In this document: positions 25,987 through 34,959 of the stretch, piece after piece
How the letters are laid out: each line of letters opens with the position of its first letter
Position numbering within the stretch: position 1 is the first letter of the stretch
Origin: Deltaproteobacteria bacterium
GTDB lineage: Bacteria > Desulfobacterota > Desulfovibrionia > Desulfovibrionales > Desulfovibrionaceae
Direction: 5' to 3'
Assembly (NCBI GenBank): GCA_009929215.1
Contig: SAAX01000003.1
Span: forward strand, 1 to 64,000
Length of the DNA stretch: 64,000 nt
The notes under the pieces: generated by a model
The model's input: only the letters and a program-made list of their open reading frames with translations
What the model was told of the DNA's origin: nothing
The model's database searches: none
Made by a program: the position numbers and the translations under genes

Positions 25987-25995
25987 GATGGAAGC

Positions 25996-26964
25996 TTATT
26001 TGACTCCATTCACCACATTGACCGGTGTGCCCGCGTGCCAGCGGCGGATATTTTCTGCCATAAGGTCAATGATGTTCTGCCGGGCGCGCGTGGTGGCCCA
26101 GGCAATGTGGGGCGTAATAATGGTATTGGGCGTGGTAAACAGGGGGTTGTCGTCCTGCGGTGGCTCCTGCGAAAGCACGTCTGTGCCCAGGCCGCGCAAA
26201 TGGCCGGATTTAAGAGCCTCTGCCACGGCGGCTTCGTCCACCAGCGGCCCTCGTGAAGTATTGAGCAAAATCGCTCCTTTGCGCATGGACGAAAGCGTTT
26301 TGGCGTTGATGATGTGGCGTGTTTCCTTGGTGAGCGGGCAGTGCAGCGAAACAACGTCCGATGCACAAAGCAGGTGCTCAAGGGTGGCAAAGGCAAAGGG
26401 GCTGTATGACGGCGGATCCTTGGGCGTGCGGCAGTGTGCCAGCACGCTCATGCCAAAGGCGTGGGCCAGCTCGCCCATGCGGCGGCCAATGGAGCCAAAG
26501 CCAATGAGCCCCATGGTCAGGCCCTCCAGGCACAGAGGCGGAACCTTCCAGTAGCACCAGCTTTTGCACTTGAGCCAATCGCCATTTTTTACGCTCTGCG
26601 AGTGCATGCTGGTGTGGCGGCACAGTTCAAGCAGCAAGGCCATAGCGTGCTGGGCCACATCGCTCACGCCATAGGCAACCACATTGCAAACGGGAATACC
26701 CCGGGCGGCCAGAGTATCTGTATCCACTATGTTGTAGCCAGTGGCCAGTACACCAACCATGCGCACACTGCTGTCCATCTGCTCCAGGTTGGGGCCGGTA
26801 AGGGGCGTCTTGTTGACAAGCACCACATCCATGCCGCGTGTTCGCTCTGCCACAGCTTCGGTGGGAGTGGTATCGTAGATGGATACATCGCCAAGTGATG
26901 TAACGGGGCTCCAATCCACATCGCCGGGGTTGAGCACGGCGCCGTCAAGAATGGCTATTTTCAT
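25996..26964 (-). CDS. D-isomer-specific 2-hydroxyacid dehydrogenase (glycerate dehydrogenase-like)
   Basis: This 322-residue NAD(P)-dependent dehydrogenase has the Rossmann loop GLIGFGSIGRRMG near 148-160, the catalytic Arg in NTSRGPLVDE near 233, and the Glu/His pair with His in PHIAWATTRARQN near 285. It resembles HprA-type glycerate/hydroxypyruvate dehydrogenases. The substrate is inferred only at family level. The ATG at 26964 has GAGG upstream and matches the usual N-terminus MKIAILDG, so the longer frame is rejected. It forms a probable two-gene operon with the amidohydrolase. Confidence 0.85.
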   Translation of the reverse strand: MKIAILDGAVLNPGDVDWSPVTSLGDVSIYDTTPTEAVAERTRGMDVVLVNKTPLTGPNLEQMDSSVRMVGVLATGYNIVDTDTLAARGIPVCNVVAYGVSDVAQHAMALLLELCRHTSMHSQSVKNGDWLKCKSWCYWKVPPLCLEGLTMGLIGFGSIGRRMGELAHAFGMSVLAHCRTPKDPPSYSPFAFATLEHLLCASDVVSLHCPLTKETRHIINAKTLSSMRKGAILLNTSRGPLVDEAAVAEALKSGHLRGLGTDVLSQEPPQDDNPLFTTPNTIITPHIAWATTRARQNIIDLMAENIRRWHAGTPVNVVNGVK

Positions 26965-27237
26965 GCACGTAACCTCTGTTGGCAGCACTGTATCCTTTGA
27001 TGAGGGGGCTAGCAAGGTTCAGGCATGGGCTCAGGATGCCTTTTTTGCGCTATTAATTGCGGCTTTTATTGGTGTTGGCAGGCAGAAAAAGCGCGGTAAA
27101 TACTGTGCGCAATTGCACGCGCATTGCTCCATATTCTATCGTAGGGGCGTTTGCATGATAGTGCTGGCCGAGCATGCACACTGTTGGCAACAGTTGATGT
27201 GCGTTGTATTCTCGTCATTTCCTGTGTGCGGCAGAGC

Positions 27238-27272
27238 AAAAAAAAGAGCCGCCCGTAAAGGCGGCTCTTTAA
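27238..27272 (-). terminator. Terminator after pal
   Basis: On the minus strand AAGAGCCGCC pairs with GGCGGCTCTT and is followed by a long T-run. It closes the Tol-Pal gene set. Confidence 0.9.
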
Positions 27273-27290
27273 ACACTGGTCTAGTTAAGA

Positions 27291-27758
27291 CTAGTGGGCG
27301 ACCACGCGGAAGTCGTCGCGGCGGTTCTTGGACCACGCGGCTTCGTTGTTACCCTGCACAGCGGGGTTTTCCTTGCCGTAGCTGATCATTTCCAGCTGGC
27401 TGGGGTTCACGCCGAGCGTAACCAGATATTCGTAGGAAGCGCGGGCGCGGCGTTCGCCGAGGGCGAGGTTGTATTCCTGGGTGCCGCGTTCGTCGCAGTT
27501 GCCTTCGATGCGCACGCGGATAGAGGAGTACTTCTTCAGCAGATCGGCCTTGGTCTTCAGCATTTCTTTGTATTCGGGCTTGATGTCGAATTTGTCGAAA
27601 GCGAAGTAGACGCGGGCGTCAGTGATCTGCTGGATGGCCGCACGCATTTCGGGGGTCAGGCCATCGTCATAGCCGGGTTCGCTGGTGGTTTTCTTAGCGC
27701 AGCCAAAGCCGGCGGCCAGAGCCATAACCAGAGCGAGAATAAGAGCATAACGTTTCAT
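27291..27758 (-). CDS. pal: Peptidoglycan-associated lipoprotein Pal
   Basis: This 155-residue outer-membrane lipoprotein has a signal peptide ending at GFGC. Its OmpA-type peptidoglycan-binding domain has VYFAFDKFDIKPEYKEML, GNCDERGTQEYNLALGERRA and LEMISYGKENP. It anchors the outer membrane to peptidoglycan and works with TolB. AGGAGG precedes the ATG at 27758, so the upstream in-frame codons are not used. It is the last gene of the Tol-Pal cluster but has its own candidate promoter. Confidence 0.95.
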   Translation of the reverse strand: MKRYALILALVMALAAGFGCAKKTTSEPGYDDGLTPEMRAAIQQITDARVYFAFDKFDIKPEYKEMLKTKADLLKKYSSIRVRIEGNCDERGTQEYNLALGERRARASYEYLVTLGVNPSQLEMISYGKENPAVQGNNEAAWSKNRRDDFRVVAH

Positions 27759-27848
27759 TGTGTGTGTCCTCCTGAACAGCTCATTCTCCAAAAAAATTGA
27801 TACCTTTCCTTTCTGCACACGCGAGGCCGTTTCGTCCTCGCATAACAG

Positions 27849-27876
27849 ATGGTATCTGGCCCGCAATTTTTGTCAA
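27849..27876 (-). promoter_or_regulatory. Candidate sigma-70 promoter of pal
   Basis: On the minus strand a perfect -35 TTGACA (27871-27876) is separated by 16 bases from TACCAT (27849-27854), about 90 bases before the pal start. It would let pal be transcribed independently of tolB, which lies 232 bases upstream. Confidence 0.5.
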
Positions 27877-27990
27877 GGCGTGGAAGGGGGTTTCGACGCA
27901 CTTTCGTAAAATATTTTTTACCCAGCACTTTCCGTAGGGGCGGAAAAAACGAGTAAAAACGCGGTCAAGATGCCAGTCTGTTATTTTCAG

Positions 27991-29304
27991 CTATTTCTGC
28001 TGACCGGGCATACCCCAGCGCGGGAAGTAAACAGCACCCCCGCCTGTAGGAACCTGCTTGGCGTCGCCGCCATGACGTGTGGTCAGGTAGATACTATGAC
28101 CACTGCGCGTCGAGGAGAACGCTATGAAGTAGCTGTCGGCACAGAAAGCGGGCTGTTCATCGCTGCCGGGGCCGAAAGTGATCTGGCGTTCCATACCGGT
28201 AAGCATATCCTGAACAAAAATACGATGACCGTAATCGGTCATGCGGCTGTACACCACGAGGGTTCCGTCGGGCGACAGGTTGGCCTCGGTGTTGTATGTG
28301 CCGTTTTTGCTCACGCGTGTAACGGAACCGCTGCTCAGATCTTTAAGGAAAATCTGCGGGCCGCCCATGCGTGAAGAGGTAAATGCCATCTTGGTGCCAG
28401 TGCTGTCAAATGTTGGCGAAACATTAATGGAATCGCCCTGTTCGAGCACACGTTCTTTCTGGAAAACATGGTTCAGCTGAAATATAACAGGGTACTTGCC
28501 GTTGGAAAGAGCCACGGCCACTTTGTTGTCTGGCATAAAGGCAGGGCCGATGACAACGTTGCCAGGGAAGCGGATGCGCTGCACCTTGCCACTGGAGCGG
28601 TCCCATACGCCAAGGGCGTGCGACTTCTCGTCAATGTGGGAAAAGACCACAAAACGGCCATCGGGCGACCATGCCGGAGACATGGACTCGCCGGGAATGT
28701 TGGTGATCTGGCGCAGGTCGCGGCCCGTGGGCTTGACCAGCCACACGTTGGCGCTCATTTTGCCGGTCTTTTTGACAAAGGCAAGAGTAGAGCGGAAGAA
28801 AGATCCGTTGCCCGTGAGGGCCTCAAGCAGGTCAGCGCAGAATCTGTCTGCTACTTCCGGCAAATCTTTGGACGTAACCTTGGGGTATTCCTTGCCAAAC
28901 AGGCGTCCGCCTGTGTTGGTTTCAAAGGCGCGGATCTGCACGGGGCGGGTACCGCTGTCGCCTTCGGGCCAGTAGGTGGTCACCACAATGTCCGACCCGG
29001 CAAGCTGAAAGCGCTTGAAGTCGAGGGACGGCGGTTCGTAACCGGCCAGCACAACGCCCCCCAGTACTGCCTTGGGATCAGTAAGGCGCATAAAGGGCAA
29101 AAAGCTCAGGTTTTGCTGCACAATCTTTTGCAGGTCAGAGCCCATGCCGCTTGCCTCGGCCTGGGGGCCTTTGAGCGGGGCCGCCAGGGCAAGGTTAACA
29201 ATGTTTTGCCCCGGACCGTAAATGTCCACGCGCATGGCGGCCTGCGCCCCGCTTCCGAGAGCCAGCCAGAACCCCAGGGTCAGGAGAAGAAGCTGTTTTT
29301 TCAT
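27991..29304 (-). CDS. tolB: Tol-Pal system protein TolB
   Basis: This periplasmic protein (437 aa) has a signal peptide (ending GAQA), an N-terminal alpha/beta domain (about 25-165), and a C-terminal beta-propeller with repeated blades such as SMSPAWSPDGRFVVFS, NVSPTFDSTGTKMAFTSS, EANLSPDGTLVVYS and DEQPAFCADSYFIAFSS. TolB binds Pal and links it to TolA during cell constriction. It lies downstream of the double-TonB_C gene on the same strand (32-base gap). Confidence 0.93.
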   Translation of the reverse strand: MKKQLLLLTLGFWLALGSGAQAAMRVDIYGPGQNIVNLALAAPLKGPQAEASGMGSDLQKIVQQNLSFLPFMRLTDPKAVLGGVVLAGYEPPSLDFKRFQLAGSDIVVTTYWPEGDSGTRPVQIRAFETNTGGRLFGKEYPKVTSKDLPEVADRFCADLLEALTGNGSFFRSTLAFVKKTGKMSANVWLVKPTGRDLRQITNIPGESMSPAWSPDGRFVVFSHIDEKSHALGVWDRSSGKVQRIRFPGNVVIGPAFMPDNKVAVALSNGKYPVIFQLNHVFQKERVLEQGDSINVSPTFDSTGTKMAFTSSRMGGPQIFLKDLSSGSVTRVSKNGTYNTEANLSPDGTLVVYSRMTDYGHRIFVQDMLTGMERQITFGPGSDEQPAFCADSYFIAFSSTRSGHSIYLTTRHGGDAKQVPTGGGAVYFPRWGMPGQQK

Positions 29305-29336
29305 GGCGTCAGTATTCCTCGTTCAAGCAGCGCGCC

Positions 29337-30596
29337 TCAGCGGCGCACCAGTGTAAGGGTGATGTCCAGCGTTCCCCCCACTTCGGCGGGTGGAGGGGGC
29401 AAGCTGCCTGCACGGCGTATGCCCCGCTGTACATATTTGTCAAGAAGCTTGTCACCAGTGGGCGTAATTACCTTAAAATCTGATATTTCTCCTTGAGGAG
29501 AAATCGTGAGCCGCAGTTTGGTCTGGTATTCGCCGGGTTCTGTTTCTGCCGGGATAATCACGTTATCGCGCAGTTGGTGTATAACATCACGCCGATACTT
29601 TGCGCGGTCAGCTGCGGCATCGGCTGTGGCCGGGGCAGCCGCGTGAGCTGCGGGCTTTGTACGTGCTTCGGCCTGTACAGCTTCGGCTTTGGGAGAGGCC
29701 TGCGCTGCCGCCTGCGGTGCCGGGCTTGCTGCCTGCTGCCGCACGGGTGCGGCCTGTTGTGTTGCGCCCGCTTCGCCATTTTCTTCCTGAGCACCAAAGG
29801 CGGGATCGCCATAGGTGGGCAGTTTGTCTGCGGGCTTGCGGCTTTGGCTGGTTGCTTGCGCTTGCTTGGGGCTTGTGGTTTTGGGTTCCGCTGGCTGCCC
29901 CACGCTGCCGATAAGCTGTGTTGCACGGCCGCTGTCGTTGTTCATTCCAGCTGCCTGCCGTTGCTTATTGGTAGCAGTTTTTTTGTTCTTGTCATCTGCT
30001 TTTTGAGCGCCTAACGGGGCAACTGGGGCAGGGCGCACCGCAGGTACTTCGTTGCCTCCAGCCTTGGCCACAGCTTCAGCCCTTTCGCGGGCCCGCTCTT
30101 CTGCCGCTTCGGCCCGTGTATCGCCCATTGCGGCCTCGGCCTTGCTTCTTGCTTTAACTTCTGCCCGCAATGCTTCTTCGCTACTCAGCGCTTCCGGCTT
30201 GGTTTTGCCCTTGGGCGTGCCGTTCCAGAACGTCAGATGTATGTCTGTGGGCGCACCATAAGGGGGCGTGCCAAATGAGCCAATCTGTCGTACTGCACCG
30301 CAAACCGAGCTGTCGAAAGCCTCAAGCCCCGAAGGTTTGACGGGCTTGCAGGCTTCAACCTGCCCGTGGCTGTTGATGCTGACCTTGATCCTTACCCTGA
30401 AGTCGCTTTTGAGGGCCGGTGGCGGCGCCCATATTTCAATCAGTTTGTCCAGCATGTTGCCCGCATAGGTGCTTTGGTCGGCACTGGCGGCAGAAGCGGC
30501 AAATGCCCCGACAACCGTGGCGCTGTAAAGCGCCACGGCAACGAGGCAAGAAAGAATGCGTGTTTTGTAAGGGGTCGTGCGCGGTTGGGAAGGCAT
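29337..30596 (-). CDS. Envelope protein with two TonB/TolA C-terminal-like domains
   Basis: This 419-residue protein has an N-terminal hydrophobic segment (about 13-33). A first TonB/TolA-C-like domain spans about 50-125 (FRVRIKVSINSHGQVEACKP). A long Ala/Gln/Pro/Lys-rich linker (about 130-325) follows. A second, complete domain is at the C-terminus (QTKLRLTISPQGEISDFKVI, ending DITLTLVRR). The ribosome binding site is AAGGAGG. Its place between tolA-like and tolB genes shows a role in the Tol envelope machine. Having two such domains on one chain is unusual, and I cannot assign a standard gene name. Confidence 0.75.
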   Translation of the reverse strand: MPSQPRTTPYKTRILSCLVAVALYSATVVGAFAASAASADQSTYAGNMLDKLIEIWAPPPALKSDFRVRIKVSINSHGQVEACKPVKPSGLEAFDSSVCGAVRQIGSFGTPPYGAPTDIHLTFWNGTPKGKTKPEALSSEEALRAEVKARSKAEAAMGDTRAEAAEERARERAEAVAKAGGNEVPAVRPAPVAPLGAQKADDKNKKTATNKQRQAAGMNNDSGRATQLIGSVGQPAEPKTTSPKQAQATSQSRKPADKLPTYGDPAFGAQEENGEAGATQQAAPVRQQAASPAPQAAAQASPKAEAVQAEARTKPAAHAAAPATADAAADRAKYRRDVIHQLRDNVIIPAETEPGEYQTKLRLTISPQGEISDFKVITPTGDKLLDKYVQRGIRRAGSLPPPPAEVGGTLDITLTLVRR

Positions 30597-30781
30597 GTAT
30601 CCTCCTTGAGTGCGCGCGTTACCGAATGCGCGTTTCTGTGGGGCCGCGGACGGCCCAGTTTGATAACCTGTTCACCGGGCAAAGAGGCGTGATTAGCCAT
30701 GAGCGTACCGGACTGGGGGGTCCCAGTAAACCGGGCTGCCGATGGGCTACCTCTGCCCTTGCGCCTGTTTGTGCCTGGAGC

Positions 30782-31768
30782 CTAGCGGCCCATCAGTTCA
30801 TCAAGTGTAAACACAAGATCAAGATCGCCGTAGTCTGCCGAAGGCGGCGGTGGGAACTGCCCGCTCTGGGCCGTGCGCACAATGGCGTTCACCGCCGAAG
30901 AGTCAAACTGTGAATTGCCAGAGCTGTGCGTTACAGTTGGATTCTGCATCAGCTTGCCCTGTCCGTCTACCCTAACATTGATGATGCAGCGCAGGTTTAC
31001 CCGGCCAGCCGAGGCAAAGCCCCAGTTGGGCCGCACGGCAAGCATGACCTGTCCCATGTACACATCGCCAAGGCCGCCTCCACCGGGGCCAGTGCCTTCT
31101 CCGCCGCCACCGCCACGGTTGCCGCCAGCACGGCGCTGTGCCTGTGCCAGGGCCTGCTCAACAGCGCTGCCACGGTCACCCGATTCTGCGCGTGAGGTAG
31201 CCTTGCGCGCTTGCTGCAATGCCGCAGCAACTGGATCAACATTGGACTTGGCGTCCTTGGATTCCTTGGCATCCTTCTTGGCATCGGCCTTGGGCGGTTC
31301 GGGCTTTTTCTGATCCTTGGGCTTCTCTTTGGGCTGTTCCTTGGGTGGCTCTTCCTTGGGTTTGGGCTTTTCTTCCTTTTTCTGCGCGATGGGTTTGGCT
31401 TCTTCCTTGGGTTCCGGCTTGGGCTGCGGCTTTGGTTCCGGCTTTGGTTCCGGTTTTTTCACCTCTGCGGCTGCGTCCTGCTTGGGCTGCGGCGGAACAG
31501 GCTTGGGCTCTTTAACTTCGGCGCGCTCGGGGGCGGCAACCTCTGCCTTTGGGGCGGGAGGTGTGGGCGCCATAGGGCCATCGCCGGGTTGCCCCATGTG
31601 CCCAAGAATGGGCGAGGGCGTGCGGTTACCGCCTGTAGCGCCATCCACAAGACTGATCATGACCGGGGGCGTGTCCAGCTTGATGGGCGGTCTATTGGGC
31701 CAGAACCATATCAGCAAAAATATGGTTGCGTGCAGGCAGAATGAAAGAACGTATGAGGCCAGGCGCAT
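30782..31768 (-). CDS. tolA: TolA-like energy-transducing protein
   Basis: This 328-residue protein has one N-terminal membrane segment (SYVLSFCLHATIFLLIWF). A long Pro/Lys/Glu-rich spacer (about 75-175) carries many KPEPKP-type repeats, followed by a Gly-rich hinge. The C-terminal ~95 residues form a TonB/TolA-C-like domain (VNLRCIINVRVDGQGKLMQN). In the Tol system this protein spans the periplasm and connects TolQR energy to TolB/Pal. It begins 9 bases after tolR. The tolA name is based mainly on operon position, because the C-terminal domain is TonB-like. Confidence 0.82.
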   Translation of the reverse strand: MRLASYVLSFCLHATIFLLIWFWPNRPPIKLDTPPVMISLVDGATGGNRTPSPILGHMGQPGDGPMAPTPPAPKAEVAAPERAEVKEPKPVPPQPKQDAAAEVKKPEPKPEPKPQPKPEPKEEAKPIAQKKEEKPKPKEEPPKEQPKEKPKDQKKPEPPKADAKKDAKESKDAKSNVDPVAAALQQARKATSRAESGDRGSAVEQALAQAQRRAGGNRGGGGGEGTGPGGGGLGDVYMGQVMLAVRPNWGFASAGRVNLRCIINVRVDGQGKLMQNPTVTHSSGNSQFDSSAVNAIVRTAQSGQFPPPPSADYGDLDLVFTLDELMGR

Positions 31769-31777
31769 AGAGCAATC

Positions 31778-32230
31778 CTACTTTCGGGCGCGGGCGGGCT
31801 GACCGCCCTTGGACGCGGCATCGTCGGGCTGTTCGGCGATAACGCCTAGTTTCTCAATGCCTACGGCCTTGATATGACCCATGACTTCCACAACCGTGCC
31901 GTAAGGAACAGACTTGTCGGCCTGAAGAAAGAGCGTCTTGTTTTTTTCCTTCACCAGACGCTGTAAGTAGCCTTCAAGGTCTTCCATTGTTTCGACAGGG
32001 TATTCGTCAAGGTACATTTTGCCGTCATTGCGCACGGTCAATACCATGTGGTCGGCTTCTGTAGAGAGCACTTCCACCTGCTTTGTCTGCGGCAAATCAA
32101 CTTCAAGGCCCTGGCTCATCATGGGGGTTGCCACCATAAAGATGATCAGCAACACCAGCATAACGTCCACAAAGGGTGTTACGTTGATATCCGAAACAAA
32201 CTTGCCGCCGCCGCCAACATTAGCGCCCAT
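31778..32230 (-). CDS. tolR: TolR/ExbD-type proton-channel protein
   Basis: This 150-residue inner-membrane protein has one N-terminal membrane helix. The signature DINVTPFVDVMLVLLIIFMV contains the conserved Asp used for proton movement. A periplasmic C-terminal domain follows. The start at 32230 has GGAG upstream and leaves only one base after the tolQ stop; the longer frame is rejected. With TolQ it forms the motor energised by the proton gradient. Confidence 0.92.
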   Translation of the reverse strand: MGANVGGGGKFVSDINVTPFVDVMLVLLIIFMVATPMMSQGLEVDLPQTKQVEVLSTEADHMVLTVRNDGKMYLDEYPVETMEDLEGYLQRLVKEKNKTLFLQADKSVPYGTVVEVMGHIKAVGIEKLGVIAEQPDDAASKGGQPARARK

Positions 32231-32231
32231 G

Positions 32232-32927
32232 CTACATCTCCGTTGCGCCCGTGCGCTGCACGGGACGATGGGCGTTGATTTCGCGCTGTACGCGGTTGAG
32301 GAACACGCCTGCAAAGTTTACCAGCAGCGTATCAACCTGCGAAAGCTTGCCCATAAAGATGTTGAAGCCGATGGTGGCAGGCACGGCCACAGCAAGGCCA
32401 ATGGCCGTTGCCACAAGGGCTTCGGAAATGCCGGGGGCAACCGTGGCCAGAGAGGCCGACTTGAGCATGCCAATGGAGTGGAAGGAGCTCATGATGCCCC
32501 AAACCGTACCAAACAGGCCTATAAAGGGGGCCGTGTTGGCGCAGGTGGCCAGCACCGAAAGCGAGCTTTGCAGACGGGCCAGTTCTGTGCCCACGCCCTG
32601 GCGCAGTGCGCGGCGAACATTGTCGACCACCACATCGCTGCTGTTGCCAAGCTCCTTGGAGCGGTTGAACTCAAGCACGCCCTGATGGGCAATGTAGTAG
32701 AGCGGCGAGGTTGGGTCAGAGCCCAGCGACTGCACGGCATCGCGCAGGTTGGCCGCCTTTTCAAACCCTGCTGTGCCGCTGAGGGCTTTTTTGTTGGCAG
32801 CGCTCAGACCGATGAACTTCTGGATCATCAGCCCCCAGCTCCCGATGGACATAATGACCAGAAACGCCAGCACCGCCTTGGCCACCAGACTTGCCTGGGC
32901 GATCATTGAAAAAAAACTGAATTCCAT
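32232..32927 (-). CDS. tolQ: TolQ/ExbB-type proton-channel protein
   Basis: This 231-residue protein of the MotA/TolQ/ExbB family has an N-terminal membrane helix (about 10-33). A paired segment near 125-190 includes LATCANTAPFIGLFGTVWGI and the conserved ALVATAIGLAVAVPA. The start at 32927 has GGAG seven bases upstream, while the longer frame to 33086 lacks a signal. It is the first gene of tolQ-tolR-tolA-(double TonB_C)-tolB-pal. Confidence 0.93.
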   Translation of the reverse strand: MEFSFFSMIAQASLVAKAVLAFLVIMSIGSWGLMIQKFIGLSAANKKALSGTAGFEKAANLRDAVQSLGSDPTSPLYYIAHQGVLEFNRSKELGNSSDVVVDNVRRALRQGVGTELARLQSSLSVLATCANTAPFIGLFGTVWGIMSSFHSIGMLKSASLATVAPGISEALVATAIGLAVAVPATIGFNIFMGKLSQVDTLLVNFAGVFLNRVQREINAHRPVQRTGATEM

Positions 32928-33478
32928 GTGGTTCTCCATATCTGCGCAACAACTGTGGTCGTTTTCAGTGCGCCGCAAAAAATGCCAGCACGGCAGACGC
33001 GAAGACGCGCCAACCGTCACGGCGGAGCTGCGGAATCCCGCAAGGACTCTGCTGCGCAGCATGCTACGGTTGTGGTAAACTTTCAAGAAATTTTTTAGAA
33101 TCGTCGCGCTGCCCGGCTTTTTCGTGAAATTTGGGCGTTTACTGTATGCGCGGAAGGCATGATTTGAAACAGGTACGCGGATACATGAGATTTTATTTTT
33201 TATTTATACTTACAGGTATGAGTCCTGGCAGCTTTTAGTGGGCCTTGTCTGGGCGGCATAATTGCATATGGTTGCCTTCTATACCACAGCAAATAAATGC
33301 GTAAGCATTTTTTGTTCCGCATATTTTGCCAGCAATATTTTTTTGTTGAATGACAAATAAAGCGAATTGCGATAAAATATCGTCCGTTGGTATATGTTGC
33401 CAATGACGCATGCTGCGGTGTATGAATGCTGAGTGAGAATAATTTTTAAAGGATTGCGGAAATTTTCGCAGTAAATAT
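32928..33478 (+). other. Divergent intergenic region between tolQ and the TolC-family gene
   Basis: These ~550 bases hold no supported gene. The half near 33130-33478 is markedly more AT-rich than the surroundings and presumably carries the promoters of both divergent transcripts. I could not fix convincing -35/-10 pairs by eye. Confidence 0.45.
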
Positions 33479-34915
33479 ATGAAGCGCATTCCCGAACTGA
33501 GCCTGTTTTTTCTTGTGGTAGGCGCGCTTGCAGGCCCCTTGGGCTGTGGTGATGCCTTGGCCGCGTCATCCACGCCGTCTATCAGTACCGCTGGCAGTGC
33601 AGCTGTGCCTGTTTTTAGAGGCAGAAGCCTCTCGTCCGGAAAAGGCAACTCCGTGCCCGCAGGCGATGTAACAATGCCTGATGCCGTTGACATGGCTTTG
33701 CGGCATAACCCCAGCCTTGGTTCGCAAGAGGCGCAGGGGCAGTCTTCTGAAGAAGCGCGCAAGTCTGCGCGAGGGGCTTTTGGCCCCAAACTTGGCACAA
33801 CGTATTCTGTTTCAAAGCAGGAAAGAAAGACAGAGCCTGCTACCCCAAGCACTACCAGGCCAGCCGCAAATGGCACATACACCTGGGCGGTAGAAATTTC
33901 ACAGCCTGTATTTCAAGGTTTTCAGCTGCTGGCAACGTACCAAAAGGCCGCCCTCCAGGCCGACAGCGACAAGGCCAGCGTGCGCAATGCCGAACTGACC
34001 ATGACAGAAAATGTTCAGACCCAGTTTCTGAACTACCTGCGCTACGACGAGAGCGCACGCAGCCAGCGCAAAGCTCTGGATCGTCTGCAAGACCAACTGC
34101 GCATTACAACTGCCTTTTACAATGTGGGGTTGCGCCCCCGGCTTGATGTGCTTCAGGCCGAGGTTGACGTGCGCCAGGCCGAAAATACGCTTATTCAGAT
34201 TGAAAACAGCCGTGACACAAGCCTTGCCAAGCTGAATACCCTGCTGGGCATGCCCGCAACGGCCAAGATCAAGTTTAAGGGAACACTTGCCCATGTGCCC
34301 TTTACCCGTTCGCTAGAGCAGTGCCTTGAGGCGGCCTATCGGCAGCGGCCCGATCTGTACATGGCTGCCCGTTCGGTGGAAATTGCCGGCAAATCGCAGC
34401 AGCAGGTGCAGAGCGCCTATTACCCGCAGGTTGAGGCCTATTACAATATAACGCAGAACGGCAATTCGCTTGATCTGCAAAACCGGGGCGACCGGGGTTC
34501 GCGCAGCGCAGTATGGGAAGTGGGCGCGCGCGCTACCTGGGATGCTTTTCAGTGGGGCACCACCTACTATGCCGACAAAGAGGCTGGCTGGCTGGTTACC
34601 AAGATGCGCTATGCCGAAGAAGATCTGAAGCTCAGCGTTGGCTATGACATCAAATCGAGGTTGTTGGCCGTACAGGAAGCCGAAAAACGGATTGCTGTTG
34701 CGGAAAAGGGCGTGGAGCAGTCTACCGAAGCCTACAATGTGGCCCTGGCCCGTTATCAGGAACAGGTGGGCACCAACTTTGACGTGCTGGACGCTTCGTC
34801 CAAGCTCACCCTCGCCCAGGCGACTTTAACAGGAGCCAAGGCCGACTATTTGACTGCTCTGGCGCAAATTTATGTGGCCATGGGCGAATTTCACCCTGAT
34901 CTTATGCGGCGTTGA
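33479..34915 (+). CDS. TolC-family outer membrane efflux/secretion protein
   Basis: This 478-residue protein has a signal peptide (about 1-30). Two repeats of the outer-membrane efflux protein fold follow: helical arms with DAVDMALRHNPSLGSQEAQ, RPRLDVLQAEVDVRQAENTLI, LEQCLEAAYRQRPDLYMAAR and LARYQEQVGTNFDVLDASSKL. It would form the outer-membrane channel for a type I secretion or RND system. No inner-membrane partner is adjacent, so the cargo is unknown. No clear ribosome binding site precedes the ATG, which lowers certainty about the exact start. Confidence 0.88.
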   Translation: MKRIPELSLFFLVVGALAGPLGCGDALAASSTPSISTAGSAAVPVFRGRSLSSGKGNSVPAGDVTMPDAVDMALRHNPSLGSQEAQGQSSEEARKSARGAFGPKLGTTYSVSKQERKTEPATPSTTRPAANGTYTWAVEISQPVFQGFQLLATYQKAALQADSDKASVRNAELTMTENVQTQFLNYLRYDESARSQRKALDRLQDQLRITTAFYNVGLRPRLDVLQAEVDVRQAENTLIQIENSRDTSLAKLNTLLGMPATAKIKFKGTLAHVPFTRSLEQCLEAAYRQRPDLYMAARSVEIAGKSQQQVQSAYYPQVEAYYNITQNGNSLDLQNRGDRGSRSAVWEVGARATWDAFQWGTTYYADKEAGWLVTKMRYAEEDLKLSVGYDIKSRLLAVQEAEKRIAVAEKGVEQSTEAYNVALARYQEQVGTNFDVLDASSKLTLAQATLTGAKADYLTALAQIYVAMGEFHPDLMRR

Positions 34916-34959
34916 GCACGGGCACAGCCTTTGCCGAGCCGCACCAAAAGCGATGAAGA

